In this document: positions 11,470 to 23,494 of the stretch, in pieces
How positions within the stretch are numbered: the first letter of the stretch is position 1
Layout of the letters: each line of letters starts with the position of its first letter
Assembly: GCF_030272615.1 (NCBI RefSeq)
Contig: NC_081415.1
Location: 269,127,425-269,191,424 of the forward strand
Length of the DNA stretch: 64,000 bases
Source of the DNA: Cryptomeria japonica
Lineage: Eukaryota; Streptophyta; Pinopsida; Cupressales; Cupressaceae
Direction: 5' to 3'
Program-made: the position numbers and the translations under genes
The notes under the pieces: generated by a model
The model's input: only the letters and a program-made list of their open reading frames with translations
Told to the model about the DNA's origin: nothing
The model's database searches: none

Positions 11470-12557
11470 CAGGGCTAGATCAAGTGACGAGGCACTGTGT
11501 AAGGGAAGATGAGACATATGATATCCTTCATGCCTGTCATGATGAACCTTGTGGAGGTCATTTTGTAGTCAAAAGAACAACTCTCAAGCTATTAACTATA
11601 GGATACTACTGGCCAACCTTACACAAGGATGCAGTTAAATACACCATAAAATGTGATAGATGTCAAAGAATGGGCAGACCAACTTAGTCTTATGAAATGC
11701 CTCTCCAACCTTAGGTGGTTGTTATACCATTTGACAAATGGGGTCTAGACTTTGTTGGGCCAATTGATCCACCATCAAATGGTTGCTCTTATATTCTTGT
11801 TTGTACTGACTATGTTACTAAATGGGTGGAGGTCAAAGCCTTCAAGCATGCTAGAGACAATAAGGTGGCAAAATTCTTATATGAAGAAATCTTCAATCGG
11901 TATGGAGTTCCTAGAGAAATAGTGACAGATCAAGGAGCACGGTTCACTTCTACTATGATCACAGCCTTAGTTAATGAATACAACGTTAGGCATAGGAAAT
12001 CCACTCCCTATCATCCACAGGCTAATGGTCAAGCAAAAGTTACTAACATAGAGCTTGAATCAATCTTGACCAAAATAGTAGCACTCAATAGGAAAGATTG
12101 GTCTAGCAGATTATTTGAAGCTGTATGGGCTTATAGAACCACCTGGAAAACTGCAATAGGGTTTACACCATTTGAAATGGTATATGGGACAAAAGCAATG
12201 ATGCCTATAGAGTTTGAACATAAAACTTTGAGAACAACCATTTCTTTAGATATGAATTTGTCTATAGCACAAGAAGAAAGGCTCCTGCAGCTTAATGCTT
12301 TAGATGAGATAAGGAAGTTCGCCCTATAGCATACTGAATCTGTTCAAAACCAGTGCATGAAGTGGCATGATCGCTATATAAAGGACATATCATTCCAGCT
12401 AGGAGATTGGGCTCTACTCTATGATTCTAGGTATAAAGATAATTTGGGAAAATTACAGACACAGTGGTTAGGACCTTATGAAATAATTGAAACATTTTCT
12501 AATGGTGCTGTCAGATTATCTACCATAGATCTTGTTAAGTTTAAAACTGATAGTTAA
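11470..12557 (+). pseudogene. Athila-like integrase
   Basis: Integrase inserts the cDNA copy. The zinc-binding H-H-C-C region runs over HACHDEPCGGH and CDRCQRMG (about 11530-11680). The catalytic core from 11715 has DKWGLDFVGPI (first Asp) and EIVTDQGARF (second Asp). The expected Glu 35 residues later is Lys here (NGQAKVTN near 12028), so the D-D-35-E triad is broken. The C-terminal part at 12357-12557 has the usual LGDWALLYDSR and LQTQWLGPYEII segments. In-frame TAG stops lie near 11686, 11713 and 12328. This is a dead copy. Confidence 0.92.
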
Positions 12558-13246
12558 CGGTCATCGGTTGCACCTATACCATAAACCTCTGAGCAAAGAT
12601 GACTTCCTGTGATAGTTTTCCACTGCCAAGCATGTCGAGATTACTGCAGCCACTGCAGATGGCCTTGCTGTCACCACTCCATCCTAATATCCTTGTTGCA
12701 CGATCATAATAAATACTTCCTCATCTGGCGGGAGTACTTTTCTGCATCATAATTATTTCATTCTGTATTCACTCATTTCTTTCCTTTCACTCCATCCATT
12801 TCCGCATCATTTTCCATGCATGATGACTCAAATATCTTCAAGCTATAGTCATTCTCACATGATCTCAGGTATGCTCATGTGTATTTATTCTTGTTGCATG
12901 TATATAATTAAACCATATTAACTCTAATTATGATATTTTGCATACTGTCCTTTCTTCGTCCTCCTCTGCATGTGTAGACACCTGTCAAACCTTAGGTTGG
13001 GGGGGGGAGTACACTGATAATTACTCTAGCAGATAATTTTGATGTCCTCTCGGATTGTGTTTTATTTTTTTCAAATTTCTCGTTTGATGTGATATCTTGC
13101 ATTCTGCTTGTCTGTTTGCTTAGAGTTATTTTTAGACTACAGCTAGGTTCCGACCAAGTAAAGACATTGAGTATGCTATAGTGTAGAATGTAGTGTAGAA
13201 GCTGAGCAGATTTACACCATTTTTAAGTTGAAAGTGTTATTGCTGT
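12558..13246 (+). other. Post-pol non-coding region with internal polypurine (G) tract
   Basis: No ORF is recognised. A tract of nine G followed by AGT at 12999-13010 looks like the internal polypurine tract that some Athila-type elements carry between pol and the extra ORF. The remainder is T-rich untranslated sequence. Confidence 0.55.
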
Positions 13247-14515
13247 ATGGGTGGTCCACCTATTCGACATGAGCCGACAGTTCATGAAGTTCTCCTTTCG
13301 GACCAGGATTGTGAACCAGTATTTAGGAACAGTGGATGGATGGATTATTTCTTAAAGTTGACGAAGTTTAATGAAGAAATTGCGAGGGAATTTACCCACA
13401 TGCTGTCAAATGGAGAAGCTCAGGTAAAACGTTTAAAAGTGGTGGTTATAGAGGAAAGGATATCAGAGGTAACTGGGCTACCAACAAATGGGGAGAAGTA
13501 CTCAGAGTCCAAGGATGCACGTAGTGCAAGAGAAGAATTTACACATCCAGGAGACCCTGCATTAGTAGTAGATAGGAAAGGAGCTAGGTGAGAATCCCTT
13601 CCGCCTGAATGGAGAGCAGTGCCATTGTATGTTTTAAAATATTTAACCTGCGAAGGAAGGTTTTCATGTCTGCATTCTCATCACTTCAAGCTCCTAAGTC
13701 ATCTGCGCCATGGAAGAAGGATGAATGTTCCAAGCCTATTATACAACCTTCTTTCTATAAGTGTAATAGAGACCTAGAAAGGTAGGCCTCACTCTGTTTC
13801 TCACCATTGTCTAATTAAGCTTTTAGTTGAAAAATCCTTGAGAGATGTTTCTCCAATGCTCTGGAATGAATTTGTTGAAACCAGAATGTTTAGGGTAGAG
13901 AACATAGTTATAGAGGAACAAATTCCATCTCAGGAATAAGAAAACCTTGTAGAACTTGGTTCCCCACTTGAACCCTCATCCTCGTTACAATCCTCAAAAC
14001 AAAATCTTCCTGTAGCAGAGGAACCCTTACAAAAAGAAGCTACCGCAGGGGTTCCTCCTCAAGGTTCAAGAAAAACTAGGGCTGCCACACGAAAGGAAAA
14101 GGGCAAAGAAAAAAAAATTGATATAGAGCATAAGGAGAAGAAAAGTAAAATTGAGAATGTACCCCCTCTTGCGGCCAAGAAGAGAAAAATTGTAAAACTA
14201 GTTCCTATAGTAACCGTTGAAGTAGTTGAAGAATTGGCTACAGGAAGTAGTCCTACAGCCGAAAAAGGGAAATCTCGAAGAAGTAGTGGGAGGCCTCGTG
14301 AAAATTTTAAAAGCCGAGACCAACCCACAAAGCCACATATTAAAATCCTAATTGACTCCCCAGAACAAAACAACACAGTCCACTCCATGATGATATCCCT
14401 CCTTCTCCACCAAATGAACCTCAGAGAGACCATGAAGAAGAAGAAGAACCACAAAATATTGAGGAAGAACATGAATTACAGTTTTAGGAAGAAGGGGAAC
14501 TCCAGGATATCATGA
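13247..14515 (+). pseudogene. Env-position ORF with TGLP-type plant transposon domain
   Basis: An ORF downstream of integrase, where Athila elements have an envelope-like gene. The N-terminal block (13247-13591) contains NSGWMDYFLKL and the key segment VIEERISEVTGLPTNGEKYS. After a stop at 13589 the same kind of protein seems to continue (YLTCEGRFSCLHSHHFKLL near 13645-13690). The 3' part (13940-14480) is rich in Lys, Glu and Ser, with basic clusters that could act as nuclear-localisation signals. I see no signal peptide or clear membrane segment, so I do not call it an envelope protein. The same architecture appears in elements A, B and C and in the insert at 60257-63195. Function unknown. 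Confidence 0.6.
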
Positions 14516-14545
14516 TGTCATATTTTGAAGAAGGGGAACTATTGA

Positions 14546-16748
14546 ATCTTGCAATGCTTTGTCCAAAATCGCTCTATGAGTTGTTGAAATTCCGAGTAAC
14601 TCAAAGAGTGAGATTTGAGCGAGAGTATTTTTTAACTGATCCACAACATTAAAGTTGCTTGCTTGATGAGGTGCCTGAGAAGCTACTCCTTGTAATGTGA
14701 CTTTGGCTCTGCGGCTTACCACTACATAATATGTGTTTCTAGGGTTTATGGAGATGGTTGCGACCATTGTCTCCCCTTCACTAATTACATTGAGTGTATA
14801 ATCATATGCAACCTTGGTGTAATTAGCCGTATTGTCCTTTCCTTTTGATGTAGATGCTTGTCCTTGATTATTATTTACAAAAGGATCTTTGTATATGATA
14901 TGTGCCTGGTTTATTGATTCTTTATCTTTATCTACTATTAGATCACCTTGGTATATGAGGTCCTGGATGAGGTTCTTGAGCTTGTAACAACTAGATTTTT
15001 TGTGTCCCTTGGAGCAATACATCATTATCATTCCACCAAGTTAGTTTGAATGGGCCTTGTAGTCTTACTTCTGGCATTGTGATCATGTTTGTTTGTATCA
15101 ACTTCTTTAGAGAAACATCAATAGGTTCCCCCAAAGTTGTGAAAATGTTTTTTGGTGCCACATTTCTTGGAGGTCTAACTACATTGGATTGGACTACATT
15201 GGTAGTAGCCATAGTTGCATTATTTGCTTGTGACTGATTTACATTTTGGTTTTGTCTTTGTAATGATAGTGTGGGTTGGGCTCTATTGACCACTCTTGCA
15301 TCAACCACACCATCATTTGTAACATTCTTGTTCTTTGACCAAAATTTGGTTTTATCTGCATTTTCATTGTTGGGTGTTCCCGAATCTTAACCATTTTTAA
15401 TGATACCTTGATCCAACAATCCCTTCTCACATTTGAGACCTTTTTCTGTGATATCCTTGAATGTATCAAAACATTTCATTTGTAAAGGATATTTGATTGG
15501 TGGAAGGAGATTTTCACTGAATATGTCCACTTGTTCTACCTTTGGTATATTGCTTGGATACCTTCTATATAATGACCTCCATCTTTGCAAGAACGTAGCA
15601 AAGGTCTCTGTTTCTTTCTGCTTCATGGTGCACAAATCTATCAGGCTTATTGGATTATCTATATTATGAGAGAAGTTTGAGATAAACAACTCTGCTAGCT
15701 CTCCCCATAAAGTAATTCTAGGAGGTAGATGTGAGAACCATTCCAATGCGGGCCCTCCAAGACTTTTGGGAAATAGTCTTAGTACATAAGTGTCTTCTTG
15801 TGTCACTTCTATGCAAGATGTGAAAAATTCTCTTATATGATCTCTTGGATCACCCTTTCCTTTGTATCTATCAAACCTAGGTGTCTCAAAGTGGGGAGGA
15901 AAGGGTGGCATGTATAGAGACCTATCATAGGGATAAGGTCTGAGATCTTCCATTGTGTAGCTTTTCTTGTCCTTGCTTGTTTGCATGCTCACCATTTGCT
16001 TTTGTAAGTTTTGGACTTGTTGAGTCAAAACTTTTGTTTGTGTCAAAGGTATGCCTGATGTGAACATGTTTGCAACATATGGAGAGGTGGTGGTGTATAA
16101 TGGTGTGGTTGAAGATGCTTGACTTTGTACTGTATTGAAGCTACCACTAGGTTCTATGAAGTATGTAAAATGAGGTGCTATGTTAGCCTAAGTAGACCCA
16201 AAGGGATTGGTATGTCCATGTTGTATCCCTTGGTTACTAGTTGCAAATCCAACTTATACCGATGTAGTTGCTTGTGGAGTACCAATGGCTTGTGAGTTGA
16301 ACATGGGAATTGATTGGAACCTTGTTGAAGTAGTACATGACATTGCTGTAGAATTTATATCTTCTTGTGTTGTGCTTAACTGAGTTGGGGCCACTTGTGT
16401 GCTTGGAGTAACACTTTGTGTAGTAGTTGTTGCTGTAGATGCATTGGGCATCTATGTCACATTTTGAATCAAGAGAGATAAATACTTGTCTCTATTGTTG
16501 TTGATAAGGGCGTTGATTATCATTAAGACTTGAGGGTCTTGCTGAGCTGCCTTGATTTCCTCTTGTGTTAACCCTGTTTGCATCTCCTTTATTGTTGGTA
16601 ATCTATTGGAATCTATTGGTATCAAAGTTCTATTTCTTGATTGAGAACTTGATTTTTCAATTGTGTTCATGTTCCAAGTTGGGTTATAGTATGGGTCACT
16701 ATTCGGATCCATCTTATTTTTTGCCTTTTCTGATCTTATTATTGTCAT
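14546..16748 (-). pseudogene. Ty3/gypsy gag of the minus-strand gypsy element
   Basis: The capsid gene of the large minus-strand element. From the ATG at 16748 the N-terminus is polar and Thr/Gln-rich (16451-16254). The retrotransposon gag core is in the 226-codon block at 16067-15387: RPYPYDRSLYMPPFPPHFETPRF-type lead, GDPRDHIREFF, GGPALEWFSHLP, ELFISNF and FLQRWRSLYRR. Blocks at 16748, 16451, 16067 and 15308 share one frame separated by stops. A shift near 15010 moves to the final block (15031-14546), with a GHKKSSCYKLKNLI segment like a degenerate zinc knuckle and then the linker to protease, cut at about 14546 by the Athila-like insertion. The domain resumes at 6396. Confidence 0.88.
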
Positions 16749-18649
16749 GTGATCTTGACACTCTATGACTCACTATGATCTCCTAAATGTAAATGATAGA
16801 TTGATATGAATGCAAGACTTATGACTTAACTATGTATGCATTCTATGAATGAGGACACCCTAGTAAGATTACTAGCAAGAAATAGGACTATCTGCCATAA
16901 GTTTTTTGACAGATTGTTGAAATTATTTTTCTTCTCTTTGTTCCTTGATTTCTTTTGCTAGTTTTGTATCAAGGCGGACAGATTTCTAGATTTCATTATC
17001 TATGATAGCTTCTACTTCTTCATATTGTGGAAGATCAATTCTTACTTCCCAAGCAAGATTGTCCAAACCATCAATTATCTCTAATTGATCATTGTTTGGT
17101 CCAAGATTGGGTTGTTCGAATGGAAATTCACCGTCTCCTTTTAGACCCATGCAAAGGATATGTTCTTGAGACCTCTATGATGAAAAAGAATATGACAAAT
17201 GTTTAATGAAGACTATGCAAAGATGATTTGGGTACCAAGATGAGATGTGTAATGTAAGGACTCTATTTATGAGGATTGTGAATGGTGGACTCTATCCTAA
17301 TTTGAATGCAAATGATGGACTTTAAATTCCTAATTGTGAATACTTATGCAAGATGTGAATGAAAGACTTAGACTATGGATTTCCCATATGTGTGAGGACC
17401 TATTATTACTTGAAGTATAATTTTATTCCATACTCTTGAATTTTAGCAAAATTTGTTGAATTTGTTGGATATAAACACTTGGTTGTTCTCTTGAATTTTT
17501 GGCTCTTGATTGTAGAGTTGAGAAACTCTTGGTTGATGTTGGTATTCTATTTTTGTTGGTGATTTTTTGAATATTGAGATTGTAACAAAGACAAAGTAGA
17601 CACAACAAAGAATACAAAGTCATAAAACAAATGCTTGTTTAAGGAACCTTTTTCAAATTCCCATTGATGTTGGACTCTTTTTCAAGGCCCCATTTTGTTT
17701 TCATTGTAATTAGTCAACCAATTCACAACAAGAAGATTCTCCTAATAGTCAAAGGTCACAAATATTATCACAACCCACATCTTGATACTCCATCAGCTCA
17801 AACAACCCTATCACACCTTAAGGTGCACCCATTTTTTTGCCTTTGTCTAGAAATTAAACAAAAGAAGATCGCTCTTCAGTTGGCTCGTTATCCTGGGAGA
17901 TATATATGGTGAGTGTCTTGGGGGCTGATTCTTCCCCACCCTTGCACTGTGATAGTACAAGTGTCTAGTTACTGAATCGACTGAAAGATTCTATTTCTAA
18001 GGCTTTTAGTAAAGGTTCCGTTCGGCGTGGCAAAGATTAACTCCCTTAGGAGGCTTCCCAAACTTTAGAACAAAGGTTTTTCACATCACAAGGATACTAG
18101 GGAAAGGCTATCAATGCACACTGCCATTGGAGGGGATTTTCATCAACCTCTACATTTGATTATAGTGGGTTGGTAAACTTGGCTATAAAGTTGTTACCCA
18201 CTTAGGTTGTTCCCCTCTCACCGACTTTATGGGCTTCTCGGGAGGACAAGCCTGCTAAAGGTGTTATCCTAATGCAAAAAATGAAAGAAAGCATGAAAAA
18301 GTGAGTCTAGTTTTTTGATCACCCTGAGAAAGGGAGAGCACATACCTATCACCTTACATATCAAGAACAATGATTCCTTTTAGACCTTCATTGCAATTTT
18401 TTCTAATCTATTGGAGATGTTCCTCCAAAAGGCATGGGGTTCATTTTGGCCGTCATAGTAATGATCTAAGTTGTATTATTCTTTATTAAAAGCACCAAAA
18501 AGAAATTTTTCAATAATCAAAGTCCAACTTCCTGCAAGAAAACATGAAAATGGTTAGCACATGGTGGGCTTTCTAGCCTACTCTTTTCTTCGGTCATAAT
18601 TTTGACTTCTCTGTCCTGTGAATAGAAAACATATTTATGACAGAGAATT

Positions 18650-19420
18650 ATGAAAAACTAGAACAATAATGCTTTGTTGACTCCTAAAAATTGCGCATCA
18701 ACCACTGCACAATTGCAAACTAATTTAACTACAATTGCAAACTGATATGATAACAATTGCGAATTTTTGTAAACACAATTGCAAATTTTTGACTAAACAA
18801 TTGTGCATTACTTAAACCTACCAACTTTTGGAAATTATTTGAAAATAGAGGAAAAAGATAGAAGCAAGAAGTCAGTCAATTCTGACATGGATCGAATCCA
18901 TTATCAGGTTTCCCATGATCTCAATGTCATCAGATATGTTGAATTTTTTGAGATACTTATGCACAATGAGATAATACCAGGATAAGGCAACTGTTTCTTC
19001 AAGATTTTGAAGTCTTTTTTCTATTTCTATCCACTATTGGTGTGCTCTTTTTTGTCTCCTGTGTTCCTTCCTTTTTCTGGAACTTCAAATATTGAAAGCT
19101 ACCCTTCTTGCCATGGGGTTAGGAACATTTTATGCATAGAAATAAGATTTTCTAGAATTGAAATTTTTTTCTGGGTTAGCAACGTAAATGTCAGAAACAC
19201 AAAAGCGATAAAGAAAAATGAAATTGTGACATGTAACTATAATTGCGAATTAGGATTAAAAATTGCAAATTAATATAACTACAATTGCGAACTAATGTAA
19301 TAACAATTGCACATCAAAATGAATAACTGTGAATTTCTATCAACACAATTGCGCATCATATTTTCTTGTTCCATATAGGACTTGCAAATCATGAAAAAAA
19401 TAGATCAAAAAGTCAGTTTA
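18650..19420. repeat. Duplicated block with irregular CAATTGC/CAATTGCGAA repeats
   Basis: Two similar stretches (about 18700-18880 and 19225-19420, offset near 545 bp) contain several spaced copies of ACAATTGC followed by AAA or GAA, at irregular 20-30 bp intervals. Each ends with a similar segment containing AAAAAGTCAGT or AAGAAGTCAGT. The second copy abuts the candidate PBS of the minus-strand gypsy element. Confidence 0.7.
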
Positions 19421-19434
19421 GGCCGGGTTCACCA
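19421..19434 (-). promoter_or_regulatory. Candidate primer binding site of the minus-strand gypsy
   Basis: On the minus strand the LTR end AACA is followed by AT and then TGGTGAACCCGGCC, which has the expected position and TGG start of a PBS. I could not assign the tRNA with confidence. Confidence 0.5.
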
Positions 19435-19436
19435 AT

Positions 19437-20504
19437 TGTTCTCATGCTTAAAAGTCATATGAGCTAACTAGGAAATAAGAATGATCACATATCCTTAACT
19501 AATTAAACAAATTCAAACATAAACCAATAGAAATTAGATGCAAGAATTGAATGAATAAACTATATAAAACTTCCTAATCTGCATCATGGCTTCCATTGTT
19601 CTTCTCCAAATTGCTGGTGTAGGTGGCTCTCGGGTATTGCACTGAAATTCCTACATAAGATGACAATTATTTTGAAGAATGTGATCTAGCTTGAATTGAG
19701 AAAATGATGTTGTTTATATAGATTTTCACGAGAGGGGGAGAGATTTTGAACTCAAGTCCTGATTAAGAGTGAATTGATTTAGATTTATTAGTTAATAGAG
19801 TTGATTGATTTCTTAACTCGTTTGCTTGAGTTGTTAACTAGATAGATTGGATAGTGAACTGAATAGATTGCTCAGTTGACTAGGTTGATGGATCAGATGA
19901 CTGAATGGATTGGAGAGATAAGTGGATTGATTTCTTAGTCAGAAAAGGTGATTTGGGGTGAAAAGGGGTGATTGAAGAGTTAACCAAGTTAACTGATTTG
20001 ATCAATCAGTTATGATTTCAACATGTGCTGTAGGATTTTGAAATTGAAATTGATTTTCATTTTCAATTTGGATTTGAATTTGGACTTTCGAATGCTGAAA
20101 TGCACATGAAATTAACTGAAAATCAGTTTTGGTGATATCTAAATTTGATGATTTGAAATTAGACAAAATTATTTGAAATTCACATTTGGGGAATTGGAAG
20201 AATAAGTTAATTAATTCAAATAATTTAAATAAAATTATTTAAACATTAGAAATAGAATTAATTAAATTTTTAAGATTATTTAATTAAGGAAATTAATTAC
20301 AATTAATTAAATAATTAATATTTGAGAAAGGTGGTAAATGATTAATTAATTAAAGAATAGAAATTAGATAATTAGAAATGTTGAATGATAATGATTGAGT
20401 CAATTGAAAAGAAATAATTAGCTTAATCAAATAATTAAAGAATTACTTAATTAATTAGGAAGAATAATTAGTGATGATGAAAACGATATTTTTCAGTGTC
20501 TACA
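19437..20504 (-). repeat. 5' LTR of the minus-strand gypsy element
   Basis: About 1068 bp, starting on the minus strand with TGTAGACACTGAAAAATATC at 20504 and ending in AACA at 19437. The outer end is well supported: a genomic segment starting at 20505 also occurs at 39335, and the similarity begins exactly at this base. The region is very AT-rich, with many TTAATTAA-like runs (20200-20480). The partner LTR is outside the window. Confidence 0.68.
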
Positions 20505-20718
20505 GAAACAACTATGGTTCATTCAAAATTTAGCTTCCTTGATTGTTAGAAGCTCAAATTTAGGGTGTACTAAATTAATTCATTTGACCTTCCATTCATA
20601 TTGTCTTTCGATGCGAATCTAATTCCAAGAGACAACATATGTAAAGACTACTAGACTACCACAAACTTATTTAGATTTTGAGATCTAATCATTTAATCAT
20701 GGAACCAACATTATTATT
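20505..20718. repeat. Left half of a dispersed genomic segment (paired with 39335-39608)
   Basis: Matches 39335-39545 closely (starting GAAACAACTATGG) and continues after the inserted small LTR element at 22981-23040. The copy at 39335 is uninterrupted and so serves as an empty site. It codes for nothing recognised. Confidence 0.85.
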
Positions 20719-21048
20719 TGTTAGAGTAATATTTTATTAGCTAATAATTATTTATTTAATTATTAGTCTATTATACTTTATGCTTAAGCTAAACTTAGGA
20801 ATCTTATAATTCTTTAGGTTTTTTCTCCTTTAGGGTTTTGAGTATCCTCTTATAAGGATTCTCTCTTTGTATTTTCATAACAACTGTAATTATTGAATTG
20901 CATTCTTGTTGCACAATCAATATGACTCCTCTTTTCTGGATCTTTGAATTCTGGCCTCAATAGCTTTTTTGCTTCTCTCTTTTTGTGAGAGGTTTTCATG
21001 CAGGTGATCTTTGGGAGATGTAGAATTATTTTTTCCTCAACTCCAATA
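20719..21048 (+). repeat. 5' LTR of the small non-autonomous element
   Basis: 330 bp, matching 22667-22980 except for a 16-bp extra stretch and scattered substitutions. It ends in CTCCAATA before the degraded PBS. Confidence 0.88.
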
Positions 21049-22666
21049 TGGTGTCAAAGCTCCAGATCTCCATTCCCCTGTTCTCTTCATGAGTGATTTT
21101 GGGCCTTGTTCTTTAGATCTGTGTATTCGGGGGTTTGTGTAATTGTTTTTTCCATTTTCTAGGGGTAGCTGATTTTTTAATAAATATTGGTGCCAAAAGG
21201 ACCTCATAGTTGGATTTTGAAGGCTGATTCCATGAATTTTGATATATAATTTGCCTATTTTCGATGATAGAGGCATGATTTTTTATTAGCACATTTTTCG
21301 AGGCATGAAAATCTGTACAGCTATACTTGCAAATGCGTCAGAAAATTTTTGTCAAAAAAAAATTAAAAAATACCCTCTTTATGCCCTACAAGAGTTTTTT
21401 TTTCTTTTGGCCGTAACTTGGTCATACGAAGGCGCTTTTTCAAAAATATCATATCGTCGGAAAACTCTTTTTGAGTTCTATCCAAATCTTGAGGTTTAAA
21501 CTTTTGATTTTGCTTTTTTGATGGTGTTTTTTGCTGTCAAAACCAGAGGTTCCTTTTTGCACTCCGAGAGACATCACTTGAGCATCCGAACTCCGTTTTA
21601 CGAAAACTTTATATTGTTGGAAAGATTGTTTTGTGTACTTTCTAGTCACATGAGTGTTCTTTCTAGATTCTGCTCTAGGTATATTTAATTCAGTTTTTTT
21701 CTTTTTAGCACTCTGGTAAATATGTTGAATGTTTCAGGTCCTAGGATCTCTTTCTTTGAGTAGGATGTCTCGTCTTTGGCTTTTTGTTTCCAGTCTTCTG
21801 TCTCTTCTTATCATTGTAGCATTTTATTTATGCAAACACACTAAGTTAAAGTGCCACCATGCATTGTATAATTGGGATCTTGCACATCTTGTGCCTTATT
21901 GTACATGCACTACTTATAAAGTGCTATGGGGGGGTTGATGTTTGCTTTTGTTTTCCATCTACCTTTGTCACGTGAGTGTTCCTTCCATGACATTAGCCTC
22001 ATGATGTGTGTCAAGTGAGTGTTCCTTCCATGACACTATGTACTTTCTCTGCACCTTTGATGTTCCTGGTTCTTCATCATGCAGTTCTTGTTGGTCGTTT
22101 TTTCCAGTGTACCTGTCCCTCTCCCTTTTCAGCATTATGGGGAGGTTTGTCCTGTTGGTTCTAATTATTCCTTGGTTCAATTGATTAGCTCTTCAAGCTT
22201 TGGTGTTTCATGCCATCTGTATCTTTGAGTTCAGTTGTTTGCCTTTGTTTGCCATCTGATTTGAGTAGTGTCATTTGAGGACACTCATGCATATTACAGT
22301 CTTCTCTACCTAGTCATGTTCTATTTCAGTTGAGGTTCTTCAGATCAGTAGTTACTCTTCAATAGTGTTTGTAGCTATTTCTTGCTTTAGTGCTGTTCTT
22401 CATGCTCTTCATTTTTGTTCCTATCTTCTGAAACACTCTTGTTTGGAGGCTTCGTAGTCCTTCACTTGAGCTTTCATCTCTTCTTGGAGAGGATTTTCGT
22501 TCCCATAGGGTTTTCTCCTTTTTCTCCACTTTACAAAGATTTTATTGTACTTGGGTACCTCATCAGGCCTAGTTGTCGGGACCCATTGTTGCTTTCCTAC
22601 ATTTTTTACATGTTTTTTAGTCCTTAGTTATTTTTAGCTACTCCCTAAGTTCATCTTAAAGGGGGG

Positions 22667-22980
22667 TGTTAGAGTAATCTTTTATTAGCTAATAATTATT
22701 TATTTAATTATTAGTCTATTATACTCTATGCTTAAGCTAAACTTAGGAATCTTATAATTCTTTAGGGTTTTGAGTATCCTCTTATAAGGATTATCTCTTT
22801 GTATTTTCATAACAACTGTAATTATTGAATTGCATTCTTGTTGCACAATCAATACGACTCCTCTTTTTTGGATCTTTGAATTCTGGCCTCCATAGTTTTT
22901 TTGCTTCTCTCTTTCTGTGACAGGTTTGCATGCAGGTGATCTTTGGGAGCTGTAGAGTTGTTTTTTCCTCAACTCCAATA
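22667..22980 (+). repeat. 3' LTR of the small non-autonomous element
   Basis: 314 bp, preceded by a polypurine tract and ending in CTCCAATA. It is followed by the target-site duplication and the resumed genomic segment. Confidence 0.88.
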
Positions 22981-23040
22981 TTAATGAATGGTGCCATAAG
23001 ATAAAAACCTTCTCTTTGTTGGAAACCAACAATTGATACA

Positions 23041-23494
23041 TGTGGTGCTCAAACAATTGACAACTCATTAATAAGTTGATTGAAAAATATCTATAACTTT
23101 CAAACAGTATCACATTTTTTGAATCTGAAAGATGAGTCACATTATATGGTTCACATACTATATGATTAAAAAAAGAAAAATTGAATTTAATAAAGCTTTG
23201 ACCAAGTTATGGTGGTCAAACATACAAGTTTTTATATTTTAAAAAAGTTGCAGTTAAAAATTCATAATTAATTAATTATTTAAAGAAAAAAAAAAATGTG
23301 TCACATCTAGACATGAGTCTTCTACTTATATCTAAAATCTTATAAATAAATATTATGATTTGATTATGGACAAGGTGGTTAGACAGACACCCACTTCTTA
23401 TCTTTTTCTTGATATTTTAGTACTACTACATTGAAATTTGAAATTTTCCTCAAATATATTTCTTTTTTCAAATAACAACTAGTAGCCTAGAAAT
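23041..23494. other. Intergenic sequence, nothing recognised
   Basis: AT-rich sequence between the dispersed segment and the copia element. No coding domain or RNA gene is seen. Confidence 0.6.

Larger units (their letters stand above)
6397..14545 (+). mobile_element. Athila-like Ty3/gypsy retrotransposon nested in the minus-strand gypsy
   Basis: A plus-strand gypsy element with a 5' LTR, a PBS for tRNA-Asp type priming, gag remnants, protease, RT, RNase H, integrase, an internal G-rich tract and a further ORF after pol. The PBS, protease style and a YMDD-F RT core fit the Athila clade, which often has an extra ORF in the env position. It lies between the gag and protease of the minus-strand gypsy element; the host protein is interrupted where only a few dozen bases are normally expected, so this is a nested insertion. 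No 3' LTR is recognisable, so the 3' end is probably deleted. The exact ends are approximate. Confidence 0.82.
16749..19436 (-). other. Untranslated leader of the minus-strand gypsy element
   Basis: About 2.7 kb between the inferred PBS and gag. I find no coding domain. It includes a duplicated block carrying CAATTGC-type repeats (listed separately). ORFs here are short and have no recognisable motifs. Treating it as leader depends on the LTR call at 19437-20504. Confidence 0.5.
20719..22980 (+). mobile_element. Small non-autonomous LTR retrotransposon (LARD/TRIM-like)
   Basis: Two direct repeats begin TGTTAGAGTAAT: 20719-21048 (330 bp) and 22667-22980 (314 bp). They differ by a 16-bp indel (near 20820) and a few substitutions. 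Before the 3' repeat is a polypurine tract (AAAGGGGGG at about 22658-22666). After the 5' repeat, TGGTGTCAAAGCTCC (21049) is a degraded form of the initiator-tRNA PBS. The 1.6 kb interior has no coding domain on either strand. Flanks TTATT (20714-20718) and TTAAT (22981-22985) form a near-perfect target-site duplication, and the empty site is at 39535-39546. The element must depend on enzymes from other elements. Confidence 0.88.

Noticed and set aside
12995-14545. 3' LTR of the Athila-like element
   Set aside because: Nothing in this stretch matches the 5' LTR at 6397-7543.
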